Positions 47,201 through 55,292 of a stretch of 64,000 nucleotides of DNA are shown piece after piece; positions within the stretch are counted from its first letter, which is position 1; each line of letters starts with the position of its first letter. Source of the DNA: Brachionus plicatilis (Eukaryota; Rotifera; Eurotatoria; Ploima; Brachionidae); NCBI GenBank assembly GCA_010279815.1, contig QEOQ01000670.1, positions 833,884-897,883 on the forward strand. The letters are read 5' to 3'. The notes beneath the pieces were generated by a model. The model was not told where the DNA came from. It did no database searches and saw nothing but the letters and a program-made list of their open reading frames with translations. Position numbers and translations under genes: made by a program.

Positions 47201-49929
47201 AAAGTGTAACATACTTTGTTGTTCCTTTTTTACCTAGAATAAAATTTTATTTTATTTTTTCCTTGTAATCAATTTTTAGGTAAAAAAAGATTCAACAAAG
47301 TATGCTGCACTATGTTGCATTAATTTTTTTATATTATTTATAAACTTAAATTGTATTTTATCAAAAAGTGAAGAACTTTTGTTCAATTTGTATTTGAATT
47401 TCACAATAACAAGGTTTTGGGCTCATAGAAAAAAAAGTTTTAAGTAAATTCTCAATGTCTGAAGTGCACTCAATTTCAAGTTAATTTTTTCTTAAAAAAA
47501 ATCAAAGTGTTGACATAATTTTTGAAAATTTAATTATAAATGCTTGACATATCCTTCTCATTGTTTGATGTCTTGAATATTTTATTTTCTTTGAAAAAAT
47601 CATAAATTCAATTTACTTAGGAAATTTCTTAAGATTTATTTTTGATATCAAAAATTAAATTTTTATGATACTAAATTAAAATTTAGTAATTTGGTATTTT
47701 TATTTCCTATTGAGCTTATTTATTGAAAACCTAATTTTATCTAAAATAAATAAATTTTTGCAGTTTTTACGTTAAATTTCACCAAATTTTACCAAATATT
47801 TACATTTTTCTAAAAGTATCCAATTTTTTAGAATCATTTTGGATATTGTTATTTTTACTAAAATAATTGAAATATTCTCATGAATTAAATTTTTTTTTGT
47901 CTTTTACGACTGCCCTTGAATGATAAATTTTGTTGTCAATTTTGAAAAAAAAGGGACTCTAAATCATCAATTTTCACATCAAAGTATCTTTATTTCTTCT
48001 GGACCCTCCAATTAATTATCAAAATAAATTCATCCAAAACATTCTTAACAAAAATAGATTTAGATTTTTTTTTCAACAACACAAATTGGTTTAAAAAATT
48101 TGTTGTAGTGAAACTCACTGCTCATTGAATAATTAGAACAATATCATTTAATTAAAAAAAAATTTAAATTGAATTAAGTGTAACACACTAAAAAAACACT
48201 TTTTCTTTGTGGCACTTTTTCTACCTTTTAAGATATTTATTTTCCTGTGCCAAAAGGACAAAATTAAAAATATCAATAAAATTGAATATGGTCATTGATT
48301 TGTTTGATTTTATAAAATTTTATCTTAGATAAAATTATTTTTGATAATTTTATTTTAGAATTTTTTTAAATTTTAATATTTAAAAAAAAAACACACTTTT
48401 TTGTTTAAAATAATTATATTAGTACATAATTTCACAAAATCAGTGGTTTAAGTAAATTAATTCGATAATTTTGTATTATCTGTTCAAAGGGTTTATAGAT
48501 CCTTTTTTATTTTAATACTTTTATGCCAAGATTGGCATTTCTTTATTAAAAAAATAAAAAAAATTGACTTTTTTGCTAATCCAGTTATTTAATGACAAAA
48601 TATTATATGGTCAGCAAAATAATGTATATTTAATCAGTAAATATACTCCAGTAAATTAATTAAAAAGAATTAGCAAAAACATTTATTTATTCAGTAAATT
48701 TATTGAATTTTCTTAGCAAAAGTATTTTAATCTTAGTTAAATAATTCAAAATAATAGTAATGATTTCAAAAAAAAAATAATTAAATGTTCAGTTAATATA
48801 ATATTATCAAACCAATAAATCCAATTCAGTAAATTTATTGTTTATTATTATTATTAATAATTTTACTAAATTTAGTAGAATTTTAGTAGAATTATTCCAA
48901 CACCACGCGTTTTCTTATAAACAGGTGCCTCGATTTCTTCAGCTTAAACGTTAGTATCATCGCTACGATAATAACTAATATGCGCTGCTCAGATGATGTC
49001 GTATTGCTATTATAATTAGCTAAAAAATAATTTTGCTGACCAATATTCAATTCTGCTGATGAAAAAATAATTTAGCTGACAAATAATTTCCTGAATAAAA
49101 TTTACTGATGGGATAATCATTTTTACTGGATAAAATATTTTATTTACTGATTAGTTCTATTATTTTTATTGAAGCGAGAATCACATGCCTTACAGAATTA
49201 AGTTTAAACCTTTAGAAAAATAGTTATTCAATTTTTTTACAATTTTTTCATCTTGTACTGAATTTCACAAAATCTTCTTCATTTGAGATTTACTTGATAC
49301 TTTTCAAAAATTTTACCTGTCTTAACAAAAAGCTTTAATTTTTTTGTATAGATCTGAATCACTCACCAATAAGGGATCAAAATATTTTATTCAAAACAGA
49401 AGAGTCAGATAAATCAAACGACTTGGATGATGACTTTGTTCTAATCGATTCGTTCCAAAGTCAAACAAATAAAAATGTATTAAAGCCTGGTCATAAATGG
49501 AAACGAGAACTTATTTTTCGAAGCAAATTAACAATGCATACATCATACGACAGAAAAGATAATTATGAACCTGCGTCAGTGACAGCATTGGCAATTTCTA
49601 AAGACCACAAGACTATTTATGTAGGAGATTCCAGAGGACGTGTTTTTTCCTGGGTATGTATTGAGAATCCGGGTAGAACTAGAGCTGACCACTGGGTTAA
49701 AGATGATTCGACAGAACAATGTCGTTCTTGTAACATAAAATTTTCATTTAGTGAACGCAAACATCATTGCCGCGATTGTGGTTGTGTCTTTTGTAACCAA
49801 TGCACAAAATATGAGATTGATATTCCAAAATTAAACATTAACAAACCGGTCAGAGTTTGTCAACAATGCTATAGTCAAAATTTCAAAGCAGATACAAGCC
49901 TCAACTCTTCAAGCCAAAGTCCGATTTGA
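32262..49929 (+). CDS. WDFY3: WDFY3/Alfy (blue cheese): BEACH-WD40-FYVE autophagy scaffold
   Basis: Seven exons: 32262-33449, 34007-34165, 36029-36126, 36182-37135, 39907-39948, 40017-46822 (acceptor 40026 possible) and 49352-49929. Phases close to 3,274 aa; human is about 3,526. Order: armadillo-like N-terminus, a ConA-like domain (FPPQSGLTYSTWLYI), PH-BEACH from about 2321 (IYRCARVTGLDTIEGLFLFG), BEACH about 2481-2763 ([20 protein letters not shown]), WD40 repeats about 2831-3068, an LIR-like FVLI at 3111-3114, and FYVE about 3200-3265 (WVKD, RKHHCRDCG, RVC). The family binds PI3P, p62 and Atg8 proteins to clear aggregates. Introns 3 and 5 are only 55 and 68 nt. Introns 2, 4 and 6 exceed 1.8 kb. 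Exon 6 is a single 6.8-kb exon, much richer in GC than the rest. Confidence 0.93.
34440..34560. repeat. Low-complexity tract in WDFY3 intron 2
   Basis: T-rich runs, a short (AT)n tract and repeated ATTGATTG units occur in otherwise featureless intron DNA (34166-36028). No element was recognised in the rest of this intron. Confidence 0.5.
37891..38245. mobile_element. Fold-back element, family C (TGCAGA type)
   Basis: Two ~150-bp arms are near-perfect inverted copies carrying ATCTTGAAGTTTAGGATCAA, AACTTTTGAATGGTATTTGA, GCAAAATGCTAAATAATGCA and ATGCTGAGTATTAG. The centre holds CTGCAATTTTGCAGG and AACTGCGCAATTTAATTGCA. A second, interrupted copy lies at 62795-63450, and related TGCAGA-rich sequence at 46957-47100. 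It lies in WDFY3 intron 4. Confidence 0.85.
38842..38945. repeat. Short inverted repeat
   Basis: CATTTTTATATTTTCATATT and TTTAGATTTTTT face AAAAAATCTAAAAATATGAA and ATATAAGAAATG across a short AT-rich loop. It may be a fragment of a fold-back element. Confidence 0.5.
39049..39640 (-). mobile_element. LINE 3' fragment with (CTA)n tail, in WDFY3 intron 4
   Basis: The minus-strand frame 39628-39275 reads TTLETRRKRGDLIQMYKIIN, STRGHSKRIRSQSF, INFFTNRVASLWNSL and FKARLDKSEE, the C-terminal tail of the same LINE type as the other copies. It is followed by a 3' region containing TTACTGCTATATC and a (CTA/TAC)n tail at 39049-39068. The 5' side is cut near 39640, close to the assembly gap. This is the most intact frame of the four LINE pieces. 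Confidence 0.85.
39682..39822. other. Assembly gap (141 N)
   Basis: A run of N lies in WDFY3 intron 4, beside a LINE fragment and 84 bp before the mini-exon at 39907. The true gap size may differ. Confidence 0.98.
47130..47405. mobile_element. Fold-back element, family D
   Basis: The left arm (CATTTTTTGATAATTTAAAA ... AACATACTTTGTTGTTCC) faces the right arm (AACAAAGTATGCTGCACTAT ... TCAAAAAGTGAAGAACTTTT, GTTCAATTTGTATTTGAATT). The right arm closely matches 63160-63375, giving a second copy. It lies in WDFY3 intron 6, just after a TGCAGA-rich family C fragment (46957-47100). Confidence 0.7.
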
Positions 49930-50702
49930 ACAAAAAATTGATTCTATTTTTCACTTTTTTTATTTTTTCCTTTGTGTGTTTTGTTCGACGAAAAACCTTG
50001 TATAATCTTTTAATTTAATTTATTTAAGTCTATTTTGGTTATTTTAAAACAGAAAAGTTAATAAAGAATTATTTTCTAGAATTTTTTGTATACCTAACAA
50101 AATAAAAGAGTTTCTAGAAAATACTTGAAAAAATAAAGCAGAGCACTTTCCGGAGGAGAACTAAATTTTTTATTTAGTTTGCTTAAAATTAATACTCAAC
50201 AAGCTTTTTGAATAAAAATTAAAAGAACATGTTTTTTTAAAAATTTAATTTTTTCAAATGAATGATTAGGAAAATTTTTTTTACAAAAGTTTTTACGTGT
50301 CTAAATTAATGCAGCAGAAAAAAATATTTTGTTACATCTAAATAAAATTTCGCTCTTTGAAAAAATATTAGAAAAGGTATAAATCGCATATGTCCAGTTT
50401 TTTTAAGTTACTCATAGTGTAAAATTTTACTATTTCTTATAAATATTTTTTAATCACAAATCATTAAAAAATCAAAACAGTTTTAATGAGTTTTTATTAC
50501 TGTTTTATAATAAAATACCAATTAGAAAAATATACTAGCAAATATTGGAGGACATGTTTCACTTATTTGAAAAATGCTTTTAATCACATTTTCTGTCAAA
50601 TATTTAGACAAAAATCAGTATTAATTTTTTAATAATAATAATTTATTTAGTATATTGAATTAACAAAAAAATAAATTCTGATTAAATATAATCAAAAATA
50701 AA

Positions 50703-51021
50703 GCATTGTGAATTTTGGTACAAAAATCAAAAACAAAATATTAAAAGTGCCAAAGCTTAAGTTCTGAAAGATCAAAACATGTTCTGTAAATTGTAGAAAC
50801 TGAAACATCCTATGTACCACCATTTAAAGTTGAATTGGATTTTTAATATAATATAATATCCCAAATTTACTACTTTCTGAGTTTTTCAGAATCAGTATAT
50901 TTGTGGTACAAAGCATGTATCAGTTGCCACAATTCACATAACATGATTTGGTCCTTCAGAGCTTAAGCTTTGGAATTTTTAATATTTTGTTTTTGTTTTT
51001 TGTACCAAATTTCACAATGTC
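50703..51021. mobile_element. Fold-back element, family A, copy 2
   Basis: Same arms and length as the element at 16431-16749 (318-319 bp), with more divergence between the arms and the centre in the opposite orientation. It lies between WDFY3 and REXO2, with the tips CATTGTGAATTTTGGTAC and its complement. Confidence 0.85.
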
Positions 51022-51405
51022 CAAAAATAACATGTATTTTATCTTTTTTAAATAGAAAATTCTCAACGAATTTATGGTTTTTCTTTTTTTGATTTTTTTA
51101 AGCTTTATTTTAAATTAATTAATAAAATATACTTAAATTTGCTTTTTTAAAATTTTACCTAATTAATTCATTTTTACCACTGGACCTGAAACCTTTTTTT
51201 AAAAATTATCAAAAGTTAAGTTTTATCTGTAAATTGAAGATTTTTGTCAAATTAAGTAACTCATGAAACAGAGATTAAAAAAATTTAATTTTGTCAAAAT
51301 TTTAAAAATAAATAGCCAAAAATTATTTGAAAATAAAACTAAAACAAAACAAAACAAATAGTAATATTTTTCTGTTTATAATTTAAAGAAACAGTTGTGT
51401 TGAAT

Positions 51406-52068
51406 ATGAAATTTTTAAATGTTTTAGTTTTAAGTAGACAAAATTTTTCATCATATTTTTGGCTATCAAAATCACTAATATCTACGAGAAACAATTTGAC
51501 AAAAATGACTGAAGTGTCCCAAGCTAATCTTAAAGAAAAATCTAATTATATAGTTTGGGTTGATTTGGAAATGAGTGGATTGAATATAGACAAAGATCAT
51601 ATACTTGAAATAGCATGTTTGATAACAGACAAAAATTTGAACACTGTTGCCGAAGGACCTGAGCTTATAATACATCAAAGTAATGAGGTTTTAAACGGAA
51701 TGGATGAATGGTGCACAAAGACACATGGTGAGAGTGGACTTACTGCATCATGTCGCTCAAGTCAAATAAATATTGAACAAGCCGAACAAATCGTGCTCGA
51801 ATTTGTGCAAAAACACATTCCCAAAGGTGCTTGTCCCCTTGCTGGAAATTCAATTCATGTTGATAGAATTTTTTTGAATAAATATATGAAAAATTTTCTC
51901 AATTATTTACACTATAGGATCATAGATGTGAGCACAATTAAGGAATTAGCCAAACGATGGTCAGATGAAAGGCAATTTTTTGTCAAGAAACAAACTCATC
52001 GTGCTCTCGATGACATAAAAGAAAGCATTGACGAACTCAAATATTATAGAATTAAATTCTTTAAATAA
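51406..52068 (+). CDS. REXO2: Oligoribonuclease REXO2, DEDDh 3'-5' exonuclease
   Basis: Single exon, 220 aa from ATG 51406. Conserved blocks are WVDLEMSGL (first Asp/Glu pair), EIACLITD, EWCTKTHGESGL, PLAGNSIHVDRIFL and HRALDDI (catalytic His and last Asp), all DEDDh oligoribonuclease hallmarks. The enzyme degrades RNA of a few nucleotides to mononucleotides. The first ~33 residues are basic and hydroxylated with few acids, like a mitochondrial presequence. A second ATG at 51505 would give a cytosolic form, matching the dual location of human REXO2. Its 3' end faces the minus-strand neighbour 73 bp away. Confidence 0.93.
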   Translation: MKFLNVLVLSRQNFSSYFWLSKSLISTRNNLTKMTEVSQANLKEKSNYIVWVDLEMSGLNIDKDHILEIACLITDKNLNTVAEGPELIIHQSNEVLNGMDEWCTKTHGESGLTASCRSSQINIEQAEQIVLEFVQKHIPKGACPLAGNSIHVDRIFLNKYMKNFLNYLHYRIIDVSTIKELAKRWSDERQFFVKKQTHRALDDIKESIDELKYYRIKFFK

Positions 52069-52141
52069 AAAAAAGAAATATTGAATTTATTGAAAAAAAA
52101 AACGGTTTTAATTTTGATTAAAAAAATAAATAAATTAAATT

Positions 52142-52456
52142 TTAACTTTTTTCTTTATCAAATGTTTTTTTGCAACTTTTCGATTTTTTGTTAAAAATTT
52201 TGATATTTGTGACATCTTCTAGACGCTTTTTTTGTGAACGTAAACTGTACGGCTTGCATCGCTTTTCATTTTCTCGCAGTTCTTTTTGCATTGCTTTTTT
52301 AACTTTAGTGGCAATGTACAATTTTCGATTTATCAAGTTTTGATTCAAGCTAAAATTGTGTGGCGTCTGCATTAATTGGTATTTATGCTCAATAAATTTG
52401 ACATCTTTGCCAAATGTAACTTTTTTGCTGGGCTTCGAAGCTTCGGACTCAGTCAT
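52142..52456 (-). CDS. Small basic protein with a PP1-docking RVxF motif
   Basis: 104 aa, single exon, not recognised by family. The start is set at ATG 52456 because the frame upstream is AT-rich and non-coding in character. Near the N-terminus SKKVTFGKDVKF (residues 10-21) is a good match to the [K/R][K/R]VxF protein phosphatase 1 docking motif. A later segment, CKPYSLRSQKKRLEDVTN, is basic and could be a second conserved module. It looks disordered, with no membrane segment. The gene is convergent with REXO2 and divergent from thymidine kinase. A PP1-linked nuclear or cell-cycle role is inference only. Confidence 0.6.
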   Translation of the reverse strand: MTESEASKPSKKVTFGKDVKFIEHKYQLMQTPHNFSLNQNLINRKLYIATKVKKAMQKELRENEKRCKPYSLRSQKKRLEDVTNIKIFNKKSKSCKKTFDKEKS

Positions 52457-52797
52457 TTTTAGAATGAACAAGATTTCATTAAAATTTAGAACTATGTTGG
52501 CATGAAAAGCTTGTATATCAATGAATCTTTTCAATTTTGAATTAAGAATTAAAAAAATTTTTACACCATGAATAAAATAATTGATCAAAAATTTTATTTT
52601 ATACTATTTTTAAATAAATTAATCAAAAAATTACTAAATCCAAAGCATGCTTATGGAATACAAGACTACAAAGAGCTAAGACAATTTAAAAACAAACTTG
52701 ACTATCCATTTGTAATAATTTAGTTAAAGATTCAAATTTTTGTAAAAATTTTAATTTTGTTGAACACGCTTTTAATTTTTGAAGAAAAATTCAAAGA
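52457..52797. promoter_or_regulatory. Likely bidirectional promoter region
   Basis: The 341-bp gap between two divergent start codons (52456 minus, 52798 plus) must carry both 5' UTRs and promoters unless further upstream exons exist. No TATA box in a clear position and no convincing E2F site was found. Confidence 0.5.
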
Positions 52798-53582
52798 ATG
52801 AGCAAAGGACAGATCCAGCTTATTTTAGGGCCTATGTTTAGTGGAAAAACGTAATGAATTGCCATTGATTAGACAAAATTGATTAAAATTTGCTCTTAAG
52901 GACTGAGCTGATTCGTCGAATGAGACGATATGAGACAGCTAATCATAAATGCATGGTCATCAAATACGAAAAAGACAATCGATATGATGACACTGATGCC
53001 ATATCTACCCATGATAAACACATGTACTCTGCCAATGTGAAAACTTCTTGCCTGCTTGACCAAGAATTTTCTGCTTTGAAATATTCGGTCATTGGAATAG
53101 ATGAAGGACAATTCGTAAGAAAAATTGAAATCGTTTTCAAAGCTTAAAATTTGGGTTTTAGTATAAAGATGTGGTGGAATTTTGTGAAAAAATGGCTAAT
53201 ATGGGAAAAATTGTAATAGTCGCTGCACTAGATGGAACATATCAGCGAAAAGGATTCGGTAGCATTCTAGAACTGGTACCGCTTGCTGAAAGTATAGTCA
53301 AATTAACTGCTGTTTGTATGTATTGTTACAACGATGCTGCTTTTACCAAACGAAAAGGAAATGAGACACAGGTAAAATTTTTTATCAAACTAAATTTTAT
53401 TTAAAATTTGTTTTTTACAGATCGAACTAATTGGTGGCAAAGAAAGCTATTTAGCAGTATGTAGAACATGTTACTTTGCTCAATCACCACTTAAGACAGC
53501 TTTGAAAGAAAACAAAGCTCAGTTTTCCAATATTACCAATGTTGATCAAATATATCCGCCAAAACAATTGAAAATGTTTTGA
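52798..53582 (+). CDS. TK1: Thymidine kinase, TK1 type
   Basis: Four exons: 52798-52850, 52901-53114, 53162-53371 and 53421-53582, with introns of 50, 47 and 49 nt. The model gives 212 aa. Features are [18 protein letters not shown] (P-loop), [20 protein letters not shown] (catalytic Glu), [14 protein letters not shown] (substrate lasso region), AVCMYC and CRTCYF (zinc Cys pairs). It phosphorylates thymidine in the cytosol for the salvage pathway. The C-terminus has a KEN box at 188-190, as in vertebrate TK1, where it directs APC/C-Cdh1 destruction at mitotic exit. The neighbour NAP1 is also replication-linked. Confidence 0.95.
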
Positions 53583-53967
53583 AAATTTTTTTGTAATTTC
53601 AAATTAGAAATTGATAATTTTTACTAATCATTTTTTTTTAATTTTGTAAATAAAGTTCATCTGAAATTGATTTTTTATTTTATTCACTTTTTATATAAAA
53701 GGAATTTAAAATTAAATTCTAAAACTCGAAAAGCCTCATTTCGTAGCTAAATCTAAATTTCTAAATTTCTAATTACCATTTTTCAATTTATTAAAAATAT
53801 TTTGTTAATTTACTGACTACAATTAAACTAAATCATCAATGATTTTTAAATAAAAAAAATTTAGAATAAAAAATAAATTTCTTTGATTTTCTTATATTTT
53901 TCAAATAAAACTTATTGAAATTAATTTTACTTTTTAGTCTAAAAAAACCCGGGTTTTGTCAAAAAAA

Positions 53968-53974
53968 GCGCCAA
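53968..53974 (+). promoter_or_regulatory. E2F-like site upstream of NAP1
   Basis: GCGCCAA, after an A-run, lies 52 bp before the NAP1 ATG. It matches the E2F half (TTGGCGC on the other strand) and stands out in AT-rich DNA. A single short match is weak evidence. Confidence 0.3.
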
Positions 53975-54026
53975 TTATTAATCATAATATAAAAAAATTT
54001 TTTTTTGTAATTTTATTTTTAAAAAA

Positions 54027-55292
54027 ATGAGCCGATTTTCGCCATCAGTTTCCACTAATTCGAGAAATTTGCTGGGTTCAAGTCAAGCTAGGAGTAAAAC
54101 TCCATCTCGTCAAAATCCAATTAAGTCCACTAATGTGCCATTGAAAGCTGTGCGCGATCTTAAATCTCAACCAAAGCCATTTTCTCAATCAATTGAACCA
54201 AAAAACAGCAAAAACATTTCTAATCTAAGTAAAAATTTTGAAAAAAATATTCTTATCAATTCAGAAAATGAATATGATATCGGCAACAAAATTAGAACAT
54301 CTTCAATTGACATTTTGGATTTAATCAAACGCCGCTTGGACGCATTAAAAGTGCTTCAAATGAAAAATGCCATTCTGGAAGCCAAATTCTACGAAGAACT
54401 CTATCTTTTGGAATGCAAATATAACAAAATGTACAAGCCATTGAGTGACATGCGCAAAAGGATCATTGTTGGTGACTACGAGCCTAGTGATGAAGATTGC
54501 CAAACAGTTCGAATAGGAGAAAATGGAGATGGCCAAGAGGTTTTCAAGTCGTTAAATGAAGAAATTGAAAGAGATCGTGAAATGAGCAAAGATTTGCTGG
54601 CCATGAGTATTTCAAACTATGCAGCCAAAAAAGGTGACTTTGTTAAAGGTATACCAGAATTTTGGCTCAGTGTTCTCAAACGAGTGGGTCTTATTTCTCA
54701 AATGATCGAGCCTCATGATGAGCCAATTCTTAAATATCTTAATGAAATTGATGTGGACTTACAGGATAAAAAACCTTATAATTTTTCTCTTAAATTTTAT
54801 TTTTATCCAAATGAATACTTTCATAATGAAGTATTGACCAAGACATATGAATTCAAGATTGAGTTGGACTCAAGTGATCCATATGTATTCGAGGCACCTG
54901 AGACTATTTGTTCGCGTGGTTGCAAAATAAATTGGAAAAGAAATAAAAATGTAACCAGAAAATCAATTGCTTTCGACTCGTCAAAAGATCCTGATGACAA
55001 GCAAATGTCATTTTTTAACTTTTTTGAAACTGCCGAATTTGAAAACAAAAGTGGCAACCGATTGACTTGTGAAGAAGAGGCTGAGTTGGCCATCGACTAT
55101 GAAATCGGATATACATTCAAAGAAAAAGTTATTCCGAGGGCCATTTTGTACTATATGGGCGAAATAGATGATGATGATGAGGATCAGTGTGACTTTGATG
55201 AATGCGACCAAGATGATGATAAACCTTGTGAAAATGAACCTCAACAGGCTTCATATACAAATCGAAGAAATAGTAATTTAAACAAAAATTAA
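54027..55292 (+). CDS. NAP1L: Nucleosome assembly protein 1 family
   Basis: Single exon, 421 aa. After a basic, Ser-rich leader of about 90 residues comes the NAP domain. It begins with a long dimerisation helix (LDALKVLQMKNAILEAKFYEEL). Later landmarks are KGIPEFWLSVLKRVGLISQM, HDEPILKYLNEI, PNEYFHNEVLTKTYEF, CKINWKRNKNVTRK, SFFNFFE and DYEIGYTFKEKVIPRAILYY, then an acidic tail (DDDDED). The family chaperones H2A-H2B for chromatin assembly and nuclear import. The gene has no introns, although most neighbours do. The shared tiny introns may simply have been lost, or this is a retrocopy that kept its function. Confidence 0.95.
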   Translation: MSRFSPSVSTNSRNLLGSSQARSKTPSRQNPIKSTNVPLKAVRDLKSQPKPFSQSIEPKNSKNISNLSKNFEKNILINSENEYDIGNKIRTSSIDILDLIKRRLDALKVLQMKNAILEAKFYEELYLLECKYNKMYKPLSDMRKRIIVGDYEPSDEDCQTVRIGENGDGQEVFKSLNEEIERDREMSKDLLAMSISNYAAKKGDFVKGIPEFWLSVLKRVGLISQMIEPHDEPILKYLNEIDVDLQDKKPYNFSLKFYFYPNEYFHNEVLTKTYEFKIELDSSDPYVFEAPETICSRGCKINWKRNKNVTRKSIAFDSSKDPDDKQMSFFNFFETAEFENKSGNRLTCEEEAELAIDYEIGYTFKEKVIPRAILYYMGEIDDDDEDQCDFDECDQDDDKPCENEPQQASYTNRRNSNLNKN

